From: Candidatus Saccharimonadota bacterium
Lineage (GTDB): Bacteria; Patescibacteriota; Saccharimonadia; Saccharimonadales; Saccharimonadaceae
Assembly (NCBI GenBank): GCA_017464135.1
Contig: JAFUEB010000003.1
Span: forward strand, 40,178-104,177
DNA length: 64,000 bases
Direction: 5' to 3'
Below the pieces are notes generated by a model, which was given only the letters and a program-made list of their open reading frames with translations, searched no databases and was not told where the DNA came from. The first letter of the stretch is position 1, and each line of letters begins with the position of its first letter. The translations under genes were made by a program, and so were the position numbers. This document shows, in pieces, positions 1 to 10,148 of the stretch.

Positions 1-1
1 T

Positions 2-457
2 ACTTATACAGTTTCTTATTCTGGGTTAAATGAAGTATATAAAAGGCTGTTTAAGTTAAGCACTAGTATGCCAAAGCAAAATTATTCGGTTTCGCATGGC
101 GATAGTTTTGAGTATGTTGAAAGTGGTAATAGTTTTAAGGTGACGCCATTTAATGGTGGTGGCGCAGGATCAGGCATGTTTACAGTAGTGAAAAGTGCTG
201 ATTATACGGATGATGGTTTAGTGGTTGAAGTTTATCATGATGTGCTGCCGACTTGTGAGGTAGCGGCCGAGGATAAGGATGAGGAAAAGGAAGAAAAGTA
301 TTGTATTGAAGTATCGGGAAGTGGAATTGCCGAATCGATGGATGAATATAATGTAAAGACCTTGATTGAGAAGTTTACTGACGATGTGCCAGTTTATAAA
401 ATGAATTTCGCGTTCTTTGATGGACATTTGGTGCTTAGTAGCGTAAGTAAGGTTTAG
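2..457 (+). CDS. C-terminal part of an unrecognised envelope protein (5' end outside window)
   Basis: The reading frame is open from base 2, well before the first ATG at 68, so this is probably the tail of a gene that starts upstream of the window. The visible 151 residues are acidic, with a Glu/Lys-rich stretch near the middle and two Cys that flank it. No TM segment is visible here. Two small envelope genes follow closely, suggesting one unit. I do not recognise the family. The alternative is a short protein starting at ATG 68, but no ribosome binding site precedes that codon. Confidence 0.6.
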   Translation, partial: TYTVSYSGLNEVYKRLFKLSTSMPKQNYSVSHGDSFEYVESGNSFKVTPFNGGGAGSGMFTVVKSADYTDDGLVVEVYHDVLPTCEVAAEDKDEEKEEKYCIEVSGSGIAESMDEYNVKTLIEKFTDDVPVYKMNFAFFDGHLVLSSVSKV

Positions 458-465
458 ATTCGTGC

Positions 466-471
466 TATAAT
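466..471 (+). promoter_or_regulatory. -10 box, leaderless promoter
   Basis: TATAAT ends 6 nt before the ATG at 478, so transcription is predicted to start at the start codon itself. No Shine-Dalgarno sequence is present. Confidence 0.6.
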
Positions 472-477
472 TTAGAT

Positions 478-972
478 ATGAAGAAAACAGCAGCAGTGCT
501 AGTTTCGGTGTTGATGTCTTTCGCGCCAGTTTCGGTGGGAGCGATTTCTGAGTCTAAAAAAGAAGCGATTTCCAAGAATTGCAGTACAACTATTGAGAAC
601 TTAAAAGAATTGCAGCACGAAGATTCCAAGACAAGGGTTTATCTTGGTAAATACTATGAAGTGTTGCAACTTAGGTTTATTACGCCGTTTAATGTAAGAC
701 TAAGTGAAAATACTCTATCGAATGATAGTTTTGTGAATAATCAAAATGACTTCAATAAAGGTCGTGAGAATTTCATGATTGATTTTATTGAATACCAGAA
801 GATGCTTGAAAGATTAATTGCGACGGATTGTAAGAATCGTCCGGCGGAATTTTATGATGTTTTGGTGAAGACAAGGGAACTTAGAAAAATTGTAGAGTCC
901 GATACGAAGAGTATCTATAAACTCGCGAATGACCATCTCGATTTAGTGAAAAAGATTGGAGAGAAGTTGTAA
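478..972 (+). CDS. Secreted hypothetical protein with signal peptide
   Basis: The 164-residue product begins with a clear signal peptide (Lys-Lys, hydrophobic stretch, cleavage probably after VGA near residue 22). The rest is hydrophilic and helix-rich with two Cys (near residues 36 and 121) that could pair. Start is the ATG at 478, placed 6 nt after a TATAAT box. The stop overlaps the next ATG (TAATG), so the two are translationally coupled. Family not recognised; extracytoplasmic location is inferred from the signal peptide. Confidence 0.65.
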   Translation: MKKTAAVLVSVLMSFAPVSVGAISESKKEAISKNCSTTIENLKELQHEDSKTRVYLGKYYEVLQLRFITPFNVRLSENTLSNDSFVNNQNDFNKGRENFMIDFIEYQKMLERLIATDCKNRPAEFYDVLVKTRELRKIVESDTKSIYKLANDHLDLVKKIGEKL

Positions 973-1295
973 TGTCGAGTGGTGGAAGAAAGCTAATTAT
1001 TCTAGGTATTGCGTCAGCGTTAATTGCATTAGTGACGACTGGTATTTCGCTTGCGATTTATCACAATTCTGGTGATATTTATCTTGATCGCTCGAGACCA
1101 GGATTTTTGCCGGATGAAGATGAAAAAGACGATGATGATCCAATTGAAGAATACACTTTTGATAAGTCGGGTGAATTTACCGAAGAAGTTTTGAAGGAAT
1201 ACACGACGAAGTTTGGCGAAGTAATGCAGAATATCGAAGAATACGAGAAACCATTTGGTAGCTCGGCTTTATCTGACGAAGCGCTTGGAATATAA
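972..1295 (+). CDS. Small membrane-anchored acidic protein
   Basis: The 107-residue product has one N-terminal TM segment (about residues 7-29) followed by a very acidic tail rich in Asp and Glu. It overlaps the preceding stop codon by one base, so it is co-translated with the secreted protein upstream. The family is not recognised. The topology suggests an extracellular acidic domain held at the membrane. Confidence 0.6.
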   Translation: MSSGGRKLIILGIASALIALVTTGISLAIYHNSGDIYLDRSRPGFLPDEDEKDDDDPIEEYTFDKSGEFTEEVLKEYTTKFGEVMQNIEEYEKPFGSSALSDEALGI

Positions 1296-1312
1296 AAAAA
1301 CGGCCTTAGCCG
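1295..1312 (-). terminator. Intrinsic terminator for the tRNA-Pro genes
   Basis: Read on the minus strand: CGGC-TAAG-GCCG followed by six T. It lies just beyond the tRNA-Pro genes on that strand. Confidence 0.6.
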
Positions 1313-1314
1313 TA

Positions 1315-1340
1315 TGGTCAGGGTGATCGGACTTGAACCG
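1315..1340 (-). repeat. Duplicated 3' end of tRNA-Pro (remnant)
   Basis: These 26 bases repeat positions 1374-1399 exactly: the CCA end, the acceptor 3' strand and most of the T arm of tRNA-Pro(CGG). The rest of the tRNA is missing. The block from 1333 to 1360 forms a small inverted repeat (TTGAACCG / CGGTTCAA). Confidence 0.75.
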
Positions 1341-1373
1341 TTGGCGAAGCCCGGTTCAATGTGTGCACAAAAA

Positions 1374-1449
1374 TGGTCAGGGTGATCGGACTTGAACCGA
1401 CGGCCTCAGCGTCCCGAACGCTGCGCGCTACCAACTGCGCCACACCCTG
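1374..1449 (-). tRNA. tRNA-Pro (anticodon CGG)
   Basis: A full cloverleaf folds on the minus strand: acceptor CAGGGTG/CACCCTG, anticodon stem CAGCG/CGCTG with loop TTCGGGA, T loop TTCAAGT, and an encoded CCA end. The anticodon is CGG. A TATAAT box (complement of 1459-1464) sits just upstream, so it may have its own promoter. Confidence 0.95.
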
Positions 1450-1473
1450 ATTTTTAATATTATAACACAAAAA

Positions 1474-1549
1474 TGGTCTGGGTGACAGGACTTGAACCTG
1501 CGACCTCGACTTCCCAAAAGTCGCGCGCTACCAACTGTGCTACACCCAG
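1474..1549 (-). tRNA. tRNA-Pro (anticodon TGG)
   Basis: Cloverleaf on the minus strand: acceptor CTGGGTG/CACCCAG, anticodon stem CGACT/AGTCG with loop TTTGGGA, and an encoded CCA end. The anticodon is TGG. A minus-strand TATAAT box (complement of 1561-1566) lies about 12 nt upstream. Confidence 0.95.
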
Positions 1550-1628
1550 ACGGTACTTTTATTATAGCACATTTTATCTAAAACGGGGGAATTTTATGGT
1601 AGAATAAAAGAGTTAAGGAGATAAAAAA

Positions 1629-3551
1629 GTGGCGGAAAATACCCCAAAAAAGAATATGGGTCGTCCGATGCCTAATCGGTCTAATGCTATTAGAAGCATT
1701 GTCTTTACAATTCTAATTATTTGCTTTGCAATGTTTTTAATTACTAACCAGAGAAGTGGGCAAGTTCAGAAAACTGAAGTCCCAATTTCTGATGTTATCA
1801 AGAGAGCCAATGATCCAAACGGAAACATTGCTAGAATTACAGTAATTGGTAATAATCTTGATATCACTTTGAAGGATAAAGATGTGCCAACTGAGACTTC
1901 TAGAAAGGACGGTTCGGGAACGCTTTATGATCAGGGTTTGATTAATTATTGCGACAAACTAGAAGGTGAAGAACTGGCAAAGTGCAACGAAACTTATCCA
2001 GTGATTGAATATAAAGAAGACATCAATGTAATGGGAATCATCCTTGATATTGCGATGACGGTAGTACCGATTCTAATCATCGTAATGTTCCTTTCATACA
2101 TGATGCGTCAAGCTTCCGCTGCTAATAGTCAATCAATGAGCTTTGGCAAAGCCAGAGCCCAACTTTATGGTCCAGACAAAAAGAAAGTTACCTTTAAAGA
2201 TGTGGCTGGTAACGAAGCCGCTAAACAAGATTTAACAGAAATCGTAGATTTCTTAAAGAGCCCAAAGAAGTATGAAAAACTCGGTGCGAAAATTCCACGT
2301 GGCGTTCTCCTCGCTGGTGATCCGGGTACAGGTAAAACTTTGATGGCAAGAGCAGTGGCTGGTGAAGCAAGCGTGCCGTTTTTCTCAATCTCCGGTTCTG
2401 AATTCGCCGAAATGTTTGTTGGTGTGGGTGCTAGTAGAGTACGTGATTTGTTCGGTAAGGCCAAAAAGAATGCTCCATCGATTATCTTTATCGACGAAAT
2501 TGATGCGGTGGCACACAAGCGTGATGCGAGGGGTGGCGCTGGTCGCGAAGATGAGCAGACTTTAAACCAGATTCTCGTCGAGATGGATGGTTTTGATAAT
2601 GATTCTGGCGTGATTGTGATTGCGGCGACGAACCGTGTGGACATGCTCGATAAAGCATTGCTCCGTCCAGGCCGTTTTGACCGCCATGTGAATGTGACTT
2701 TGCCAGAACGAAAGGATCGTCTCGAAATCTTGAAGGTGCATTTCAAGGGTAAACCAATTGAAGCGGATGTCGATCTTGAATCACTCGCGAAGAAGACCGC
2801 TGGTTCGTCTGGTGCGGACCTTGCGAACATTGCAAACGAGGCAGCAATTACGGCAGCACGTGAAGGGCACAAAGCCATTTCGAATAAGGATTTGACCGAA
2901 GCGTTTGAGCGTGTGGCGATTGGCCCAGAGCGCAAGAGCAAAGTGATGAACGAAAAGGAGCGCAAGATTACCGCTTATCACGAAGCTGGTCATGCGGTGG
3001 TTGGCCATGTGCTGCCAGATTCTGATCCGGTGCACAAAGTGACGATTATCCCGCGTGGACAAACCGGTGGTGTGACTTGGTTCTTGCCACCAGAAGATCG
3101 AAGCTACAAGAATATTTATGAATTAAAAGATATCTTAGCTCGCGCAATGGGTGGTCGTGTAGCGGAGAAATTAATCTTCGGTGCGGATGCGATTACGACT
3201 GGCGCATCGTCAGATTTAAAGAATGTGGCGGAGCTTTCAAAGTCGATGATTATTGAAGAAGGTATGGGTGATGCAACGCGTAACCTTGTCTTCCCATCCG
3301 AAGCCACTGGATACTACACGATTACGACCGAGAAGCCGTATTCTGAAAAGACCGCGGAGTTAATTGATCTTGAAGTGAAGAAACTCTCTGATGAAGCTGC
3401 TGTGAGGGCGGAAGCTGTTTTGAAAGCAAATAAGAAAGTACTCGACAAACTGGCCGCTGAACTCTTGGCGCACGAAACGCTCGAAGAAGCTGAACTCGCG
3501 CCGATTCTGAAAGATGCGAAACTGCCAGAAGTAGCAAAATTACACAAATAA
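1629..3551 (+). CDS. ftsH: ATP-dependent zinc metalloprotease FtsH
   Basis: Membrane-bound AAA+ protease that extracts and degrades membrane and misfolded proteins. The 640 residues show the family order: TM1 (about 24-42), an extracytoplasmic loop, TM2 (about 138-158), the AAA domain with Walker A GDPGTGKT near 230 and Walker [10 protein letters not shown], the arginine-finger region, then the M41 zinc site HEAGH near 450. Length matches the family. The GTG start at 1629 is chosen for its AAGGAG 8 nt upstream; an extended -10 (TGG-TAGAAT, to 1605) precedes it. The periplasmic loop carries a short Cys pair ([12 protein letters not shown]), which is not a standard FtsH feature. Confidence 0.97.
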   Translation: MAENTPKKNMGRPMPNRSNAIRSIVFTILIICFAMFLITNQRSGQVQKTEVPISDVIKRANDPNGNIARITVIGNNLDITLKDKDVPTETSRKDGSGTLYDQGLINYCDKLEGEELAKCNETYPVIEYKEDINVMGIILDIAMTVVPILIIVMFLSYMMRQASAANSQSMSFGKARAQLYGPDKKKVTFKDVAGNEAAKQDLTEIVDFLKSPKKYEKLGAKIPRGVLLAGDPGTGKTLMARAVAGEASVPFFSISGSEFAEMFVGVGASRVRDLFGKAKKNAPSIIFIDEIDAVAHKRDARGGAGREDEQTLNQILVEMDGFDNDSGVIVIAATNRVDMLDKALLRPGRFDRHVNVTLPERKDRLEILKVHFKGKPIEADVDLESLAKKTAGSSGADLANIANEAAITAAREGHKAISNKDLTEAFERVAIGPERKSKVMNEKERKITAYHEAGHAVVGHVLPDSDPVHKVTIIPRGQTGGVTWFLPPEDRSYKNIYELKDILARAMGGRVAEKLIFGADAITTGASSDLKNVAELSKSMIIEEGMGDATRNLVFPSEATGYYTITTEKPYSEKTAELIDLEVKKLSDEAAVRAEAVLKANKKVLDKLAAELLAHETLEEAELAPILKDAKLPEVAKLHK

Positions 3552-3572
3552 ATTTAACAGTGTGGAGGTAAA

Positions 3573-5942
3573 ATGGATAGATTATTGAAATATTTTGAGC
3601 CAGAAAAGTACACACTGGATCTCAAGATTGATAAGAACAAAAAAACGATTGGCGGTGTTGTCACGATTGTTGGTGAAGCGAAGGCCGACAAGGTTAAACT
3701 TCATGCTGTTAGATTAAATATTAATGATGTCAAAATCGATGGTAGTGTTGTAAAGTTTACAACGATTAATGATGAACTTGAAATTGCGACGAAAAAAGGT
3801 AAACAAGAAATCGTCATTAATTATGATGGTAAATTGAATGAGAATATGCAGGGCGCATACCTCTCGACTTATCAATTTAAAGGCAAGACCGAAACGATTG
3901 TGGCAACCCAGTTTGAAAGTCATTATGCGCGCGAAGCGTTTCCGTGTATTGATGAACCAGCCGCAAAAGCCGTATTTGATTTAAGTATTGAACTACCAAA
4001 AGATGCGGATGATTTAGTGCTCGCAAATACACCGGCCAAGGAAAGAGTTGGTGATAAATACGTGTTTGAATCGACGCCACGCATGAGCACATATCTACTC
4101 GCATGGGTGATTGGGCATTTTCATGGTAAGACAATTAAAAATGCACATGGCGTAGAAATTACGACTTATGTGGCATTAAACCAAGACATTGATTCAGTGG
4201 ATTTTGCAAATGAAATCGCGGCAAAGAGTTTGGAATTTTACGATGATAATTTTGGAATTCCATATCCACTGGCAAAATGTGATCAAGTGGCACTGCCAGA
4301 TTTTGAAGCGGGAGCGATGGAAAACTGGGGACTAGTGACTTACCGTGAATCGGCTTTAATCGCAGATAAAAATGCAACGATTGGTACGAAGAAAGGGGTG
4401 GCACTTACGATTGCACACGAACTTTCACACCAATGGTTTGGTGATTTGGTGACGATGAAGTGGTGGGATGATTTGTGGCTCAATGAATCGTTTGCGTCCG
4501 TGATGGAATACTATGCAGTTGACTATATCCATCCAGAATACAAAATCTTTGAAGTGTTCTTTACGAATGATGCGCTCGCGGCTTTAAGGCGCGATGCGTA
4601 TGATGGTGTACAGTCGGTACACCAGGATGTAAATAATCCGGAAGAAATTGCGACACTATTTGATCCGTCGATTGTCTATGCGAAGGGCGCAAGATTAATG
4701 CTGATGGTGATTCGCGCGATGGGCTGGGATAAATTCTGTGCCGGCATTCGTGAATACTTTGCGAAGTATAAGTATGACAACACGATTGGTGATGATTTGT
4801 GGGCGGCACTTAATCCACATGCGAATTTTGATGTTGGCGAAATGATGCACGCATTCATCGACAAGCCTGGTTATCCTGTGCTTACAAAAACTGGTGACGG
4901 CTACATACAAAAGAGATTCTTACTAAATGGGGAATTAAAGAAATCTGATTGGCCGATTCCGGTGGTCAGTGAGGATATGTCTGGTCATTACATTTTGAAT
5001 CTGTCTGAAGAAGAGTTTAATGAAAGACTAGAAAGATTTGATGATTTGAATTTGGAAGAAAAGCTAAGGCTTCTAATTGACCGTGATTTGATTTCGAAAA
5101 CAGAACTTGCGTCTTCGGCATCGTTAATTCCGCTAGTCTTGAAATTCAAACATGAGAATTCGGCGGCCGTATGGACAATTATTCTTTCGATTGTGAGTAG
5201 TCTCAAGATTTTCTTTGATTTTGACTCAAAAGAAGAGAAGAAGTACAAAGCGTTTATTCTCGATTTAGTGAAAGAAAAACTAGATGAGGTTGGCCTAATC
5301 ACACGAAAAGGCGATGACGAAAACATGCTTCGACTTCGTTCGATTTTGATGGCGCTTGATTATTATGCAGATGACGAAGAAGACATCAGAAAACTTGCTA
5401 AGATGTTTGATGACGATTATGCGAAACTTGATGCAGAAATTAGAAACGATATCTTAGACGCGACGGTTTGGCTAAAGCCGGAAATGGCAGAAAAGTTTGT
5501 CGCGGATTATCAGAAAATCGCGAATCCAGAAATCAAATTTGATTTGTTATTTGCGACGACGCTCGCACGCGATGAAAAGACGCTTGAAAAAATGATGGAC
5601 TATCTAAAGAAGCCGGAGGTGGTGAAACCACAGGATCATTTCCATTTATTCCTGTATCTTTTTCGTAATCCAAGAGTCAAGGCTAAGGTCTTTAATTGGA
5701 TGGAAGAGAACTGGGATTATGTCCGCAAGATTTCGGGTGATAAATCACTTGATGATTATCCGAGATATACGGCGGCTTCGATTCGTACGGAAGAAGAGTT
5801 TGAAAAGTACTGTAAATTCTTTGAGCCAAAAGAGAACGATCCGGCGCTTGCTCGCGCAATCATGATTGGCAAGAACGAGATTTTAGCAAGACTGGCGTTA
5901 ATTAAAAAAGACAGAGAAGAAGTCTTTAAAATTCTCGGTTAA
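3573..5942 (+). CDS. M1 family aminopeptidase (PepN-like)
   Basis: Zinc aminopeptidase that removes N-terminal residues from peptides. The 789 residues include the exopeptidase motif GAMENWG, the zinc site HELSHQW around residue 282 with the third ligand in NESFAS about 20 residues later, and an ERAP1-like helical C-terminal half. There is no signal peptide, so it is probably cytoplasmic and finishes peptides made by FtsH, ClpCP or import. It follows ftsH by 21 bases with a GGAGG site, so the two may be co-transcribed. Confidence 0.93.
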   Translation: MDRLLKYFEPEKYTLDLKIDKNKKTIGGVVTIVGEAKADKVKLHAVRLNINDVKIDGSVVKFTTINDELEIATKKGKQEIVINYDGKLNENMQGAYLSTYQFKGKTETIVATQFESHYAREAFPCIDEPAAKAVFDLSIELPKDADDLVLANTPAKERVGDKYVFESTPRMSTYLLAWVIGHFHGKTIKNAHGVEITTYVALNQDIDSVDFANEIAAKSLEFYDDNFGIPYPLAKCDQVALPDFEAGAMENWGLVTYRESALIADKNATIGTKKGVALTIAHELSHQWFGDLVTMKWWDDLWLNESFASVMEYYAVDYIHPEYKIFEVFFTNDALAALRRDAYDGVQSVHQDVNNPEEIATLFDPSIVYAKGARLMLMVIRAMGWDKFCAGIREYFAKYKYDNTIGDDLWAALNPHANFDVGEMMHAFIDKPGYPVLTKTGDGYIQKRFLLNGELKKSDWPIPVVSEDMSGHYILNLSEEEFNERLERFDDLNLEEKLRLLIDRDLISKTELASSASLIPLVLKFKHENSAAVWTIILSIVSSLKIFFDFDSKEEKKYKAFILDLVKEKLDEVGLITRKGDDENMLRLRSILMALDYYADDEEDIRKLAKMFDDDYAKLDAEIRNDILDATVWLKPEMAEKFVADYQKIANPEIKFDLLFATTLARDEKTLEKMMDYLKKPEVVKPQDHFHLFLYLFRNPRVKAKVFNWMEENWDYVRKISGDKSLDDYPRYTAASIRTEEEFEKYCKFFEPKENDPALARAIMIGKNEILARLALIKKDREEVFKILG

Positions 5943-5947
5943 TTTGG

Positions 5948-5976
5948 TTGACAAAAAAGCATAAATATAATACACT
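5948..5976 (+). promoter_or_regulatory. Promoter of the FISUMP surface protein gene
   Basis: TTGACA at 5948-5953, then TACACT at 5971-5976 with a 17-bp spacer. A better-looking TATAAT at 5966-5971 has only 12 bp. A leader of about 90 nt follows, with two small hairpins (GGCCA/TGGCT and ATCTT/AAGAT). Confidence 0.55.
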
Positions 5977-6068
5977 AAAAGTAGTGTGGCCATGTGATGG
6001 CTAAATCTTTGAGCAAGATAGTTTTTCGGAGTAGCTATTTTGCAATAACAAAATAAAACAAAAACAAA

Positions 6069-9000
6069 ATGCTAAAAAACAGGTATAAAATCAAAAGTTT
6101 GGAGCTCTCGTTTATTAAAAAACAGAGATTACTCGGAATTGCTCCAGTTTTTGCGTCTGTTATTTTATTTATAGTTTTCATTCTGACGGTTAGTCCAATT
6201 ACAAATTCAACGAATGTTACGATGGCGGCTGGATCGACTTGGGGGGCCAGTAGTCTGAACTTTTATTCGATTCAGGATTCGGTGACTCTTGAGGTAACGC
6301 CGACCAGTCCAAATGGCAATTTTGTGTCGAGCACTTCGGCGGAAGATATTAGTTTTGGTATCGCCACCGATAACTACACCGGGTATACCTTGATGGCAAA
6401 GACTACTGACTCGGCGATGTACGGAAACCGGGGTGGCAACATTCTGGCAATTACGAATGCGATATCGGCAGCGGATTTTGGTGCTTCTAGTAACACGACG
6501 TTGAACAACCGTTGGGGATATAAGCCAAGCAAGTATAACTCGTCTGATAATACGGAATTTCAAGCTCCTTCGACAGCGTCGGTGGTGCTCGATCAGACTA
6601 CGGCAGCTAATATTTCAATCAAGGAATATAAAATTGGCTTTGGTTTAAGAGCAGACGCTTCGCTTCCGGCGGGTGAGTACCTAAACGAAACGTTCATTCT
6701 TGAATATGTAGCTAACCCAGCACCATACGTAGTGAACTTCCTTTCTGGCACAGCGGATGATATTGTGACTGGTCTTCCAGAGTCTTTTTCGGGTGAGGCA
6801 GTCTCGGCGGAAAGAATTCCGCTTCCGAATACGGTTCCGGAACGCGAGTATTATTCATTTGTCGGTTGGTGTACGATTATGCCACACGCCGAGCCGGGCG
6901 GTGATGGTTGTAAGGGTAGACAATACGATCCAGGAATGGACTACGGCGTGGATTACACAAAAGATACTAGCGTGATTAACCTTTATGCGATGTGGCATTC
7001 GAATTACGCTTGTAACAGGGCGGCTAAAACAATTGGTCGAGGCGTGACGAGTACGGATGCAGTATGTATGCAGGATATAAACGAGACCGTGATTAATTCA
7101 ATGACGGTGGGGACGCAGTATTCGCTCATTGATTTTCGTGATGGCAAAACCTATTTCGTTTCGAAACTGAATGATGGCAAAGTTTGGATGACGCAGAACC
7201 TTGACTTTGATCTTAATTCAAGCAAGGTTTACACGCATAATAATACGGACCTTGGCTACACGACAAATAATTTAAGTAGTACTTGGCAGCCAAGTCGCAA
7301 CACGACTAATACGATTGATGATTGGTCTTCGGATGGAACTACGGCTAGGTCTTATAATGCTGGAGAAAAGTATTATTATCCAGTGGCAAGCCCAGCATCG
7401 AATGATGATGTGTCGACGACCTGTAATAATGTGTCAACTTGCAAGCATTATCATGCGGGGAATTATTATAATTTCGCAGCGATGGCGGCGGAGCATATTA
7501 CGGGTGCCGACAATCAATACGCGAAGATATCGGATTCGGTTTGTCCAGCAGGTTGGAGACTGCCGGATGGACCATCGGAATACATTTATGATGAATTAAA
7601 TAATATGATGGTGCTTCAGAATTTGGTGACGGAATACTCAAACCAGATGGGCGTGCTAGGTTATGAGACGGATGGTTTTGATAATTTGAAGTTGGCACCG
7701 ACTTATCTTGCGACGACTGGTGCTGTGAATGGGTATGAAGTTTACACATCTTACGATGCACTGCTGCCAACTAATACTATATATAATTCCGGTAATGTCT
7801 TTATGAATACAATTGATTCAACTGGTTTTGGTGTAGCACAATACATTACAAAAGCGTATGGCTTACCGGTGCGTTGCGTAGCAAGAGCGGGTGGCGCAGT
7901 AACAGTAAACTTTAATGGTAATGGTGCGACGAGTGGTTCGAAGAGCCCGATTGTGGCAAAGAACGGCGATGCGGTGAAACTTGAAAACCCATTTGATAAG
8001 GAACATTACAGCTTCGTGGAATGGAACACAAAAGACGATGGAACTGGTACTTCGTATGACGAAGAGGGCGTGATGGTGATTAGTATGTCTGAAGAATCGA
8101 CGGTGAATTTGTATGCGATTTGGCGCGCCGAGATGGTGGAGATTGAATGTCCGGGTGGCTACATTTGCTATGGTTCGACTTTTGATGATGTGGCCGGGAC
8201 GATGAATGATGGAACCTATAATCTCGATACGACGAGCAACATTGGTTACCAAAGTGCGTCGGATAATACGGACGTGACTTTAATGGCTTCGAACTATCGT
8301 AGGAATGGTTATGGGTTTGCGGGTTGGAATACGGAAGTGGATGGTACGGGTACCTATTATGGTCCAAACCAAACCATTACGGCGCCGAATGATGTTTCGA
8401 CAAATGGTTTGAAACTTTATGCGATGTGGCTTGCGCCGGCCGGAACGCTGCAGGATTGGGGTGGATGCAATAGCCTCACGGCGGCAACTTATGATTCGAC
8501 GAATGGCGTGATTGCAGCGGGAAGTTCAAGTATTACGGCGCTTACGGATACGCGTGATGGCGAAGTTTATGCCGTGGCAAGACTTGCGGATGGCAACTGT
8601 TGGATGGTAGAAAACCTCCGTCTTGGTGTAAATGGATCGAGTGAGAGCATGAAGTCACAAGGCTTTGGCGGCGTCTTTACGGGCCTAGCGTCAAGTGAAA
8701 GTTCTGGCTTTAGCTCATCGGCAACTTCCGGTAATGGTAAATATGCGAGCTGGGACGTGGGTAATGAAAATACTTGGTACAGGATTCCACGTCAGAATAA
8801 CAGTAATGTGACGAGTCTGGCTGGTACTTATGCGTCGAATGCGAATTTGTATTCTTATGGTACTTACTACACTTGGTCAGCAGCGATTGCAGATACGACG
8901 AATCATGAGAATTACAATGATCATATTTCGAGCCTAACTTCGATTTGTCCTTCGGGCTGGCATTTGCCAAATGGGGCGATTTACAATAAGACTGGTTCGT

Positions 9001-10070
9001 ATTATTACCTTGCGTCTTCGATGGATGCAACGGCAAGTAATCTCGCGAACGGTAATAAGTTCCGTTCGTTCCCGAATAACTTTGTGTATTCTGGCAACTT
9101 TGATAATAATGCAGCGACGCTCCGAGGTGAGGCTGGCGCATACTGGACTGGCACCGTAAATAATTCGGGCTCGGCCTTTAATCTTGGCTTTACTGCAAGT
9201 GGTAGTTTGTCGGTTGAGAACGCAGCGATTAAGGCGATTGGCTTGTCGGTCCGTTGTGTGCTCGGTGAAGTGACGGAAGATACTTCGATTGGCGACCTTG
9301 AATATATGCAGGACTTCGTTGATTTAACGAATGAGGAAAAGCAGGATGTGATTGATTTGATGACCACTGGCGAAATTTATGAACTAAAGGATAGCCGTGA
9401 CGAGAAGGTTTATTCGGTGGCGAAACTGACGGATGGGAATATCTGGATGGTGGAGAATCTTGACCACGACATTGTGACGACAGCGAATTTCTATACGCAT
9501 GACAATACGGATCTTGGCTATGAACCGGGTTCATCGACGACCTTTACGCCGACGAATGCTTCGATTGCTTACACGAACTTAAGTGGCAACACGGTGACAG
9601 GATGGGGAACTGGCGCAAATGACGTGAGCTCGTTTAATATCGGCTCGGAAGGCGGGTACGGAAACTTCGGTAATTATTACAGCTTTGCAGCGGCGACGGC
9701 GATGGATGTGTATTCCGGCTATGGCTCTGGTGATAGTAATTATCAGGCGGTGGCAAATTCGATTTGTCCGGCCGGCTGGAGACTCCCGGATTATAGTAAT
9801 GACGAGTTTGACACGATTAACACGTATTACAATTTTGGGGCTTCGAATGGGGATAGTGGATTAGTGGCATCACCACTTTACTATATGCATATCAGCATGA
9901 TTAGTAATGGAGAATTAGATCAGAATGCGTTTGGTAGTGGTGGTGGGTATTGGTACAATACTGCAAACGATACGGATGGTTATATCTTTAGTTATGGCAC
10001 AAATAACGCGGGCGTTTCAAACGTGGCCCGTAGCACCGGCGCAAGCGTCAGATGTATTTTAAGACAATAA
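6069..10070 (+). CDS. Giant surface protein with InlB-type and FISUMP repeats
   Basis: The 1333-residue product has a basic N terminus and a single TM or signal-anchor (about 18-40), then a beta-rich domain to about 220. Three InlB B-type (Listeria-Bacteroides) repeats are visible (about 220-310, 609-685, 690-787; signature GW or EWNT...G and YAMW/YAIW). Three FISUMP domains follow the pattern DGK.WM..NL ... CPAGWRLPD ... VRC (about 344-604, 792-1065, 1074-1333). No LPXTG sorting signal is seen. These modules occur in adhesin-like proteins of Saccharibacteria and other bacteria. A role in contact with the host cell is inferred. No Shine-Dalgarno sequence precedes the ATG, which sits in an A-rich leader. 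Confidence 0.85.
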   Translation: MLKNRYKIKSLELSFIKKQRLLGIAPVFASVILFIVFILTVSPITNSTNVTMAAGSTWGASSLNFYSIQDSVTLEVTPTSPNGNFVSSTSAEDISFGIATDNYTGYTLMAKTTDSAMYGNRGGNILAITNAISAADFGASSNTTLNNRWGYKPSKYNSSDNTEFQAPSTASVVLDQTTAANISIKEYKIGFGLRADASLPAGEYLNETFILEYVANPAPYVVNFLSGTADDIVTGLPESFSGEAVSAERIPLPNTVPEREYYSFVGWCTIMPHAEPGGDGCKGRQYDPGMDYGVDYTKDTSVINLYAMWHSNYACNRAAKTIGRGVTSTDAVCMQDINETVINSMTVGTQYSLIDFRDGKTYFVSKLNDGKVWMTQNLDFDLNSSKVYTHNNTDLGYTTNNLSSTWQPSRNTTNTIDDWSSDGTTARSYNAGEKYYYPVASPASNDDVSTTCNNVSTCKHYHAGNYYNFAAMAAEHITGADNQYAKISDSVCPAGWRLPDGPSEYIYDELNNMMVLQNLVTEYSNQMGVLGYETDGFDNLKLAPTYLATTGAVNGYEVYTSYDALLPTNTIYNSGNVFMNTIDSTGFGVAQYITKAYGLPVRCVARAGGAVTVNFNGNGATSGSKSPIVAKNGDAVKLENPFDKEHYSFVEWNTKDDGTGTSYDEEGVMVISMSEESTVNLYAIWRAEMVEIECPGGYICYGSTFDDVAGTMNDGTYNLDTTSNIGYQSASDNTDVTLMASNYRRNGYGFAGWNTEVDGTGTYYGPNQTITAPNDVSTNGLKLYAMWLAPAGTLQDWGGCNSLTAATYDSTNGVIAAGSSSITALTDTRDGEVYAVARLADGNCWMVENLRLGVNGSSESMKSQGFGGVFTGLASSESSGFSSSATSGNGKYASWDVGNENTWYRIPRQNNSNVTSLAGTYASNANLYSYGTYYTWSAAIADTTNHENYNDHISSLTSICPSGWHLPNGAIYNKTGSYYYLASSMDATASNLANGNKFRSFPNNFVYSGNFDNNAATLRGEAGAYWTGTVNNSGSAFNLGFTASGSLSVENAAIKAIGLSVRCVLGEVTEDTSIGDLEYMQDFVDLTNEEKQDVIDLMTTGEIYELKDSRDEKVYSVAKLTDGNIWMVENLDHDIVTTANFYTHDNTDLGYEPGSSTTFTPTNASIAYTNLSGNTVTGWGTGANDVSSFNIGSEGGYGNFGNYYSFAAATAMDVYSGYGSGDSNYQAVANSICPAGWRLPDYSNDEFDTINTYYNFGASNGDSGLVASPLYYMHISMISNGELDQNAFGSGGGYWYNTANDTDGYIFSYGTNNAGVSNVARSTGASVRCILRQ

Positions 10071-10148
10071 AAAAACGAGTTTTCGCTCGTAATTGGTGCG
10101 ACTATACAACACCGCTAGAAACTATTATGCCAAAAATCTCGAATAATG

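Noticed and set aside
2165..2965. 266-codon open frame antisense to ftsH
   Set aside because: It lies wholly inside the conserved AAA and protease coding region, and has Ser/Arg-rich shadow composition and no ribosome site.
5966..5971. TATAAT as the -10 of the FISUMP gene
   Set aside because: The spacer to TTGACA is only 12 bp; TACACT at 17 bp was preferred, though it is a weaker match.
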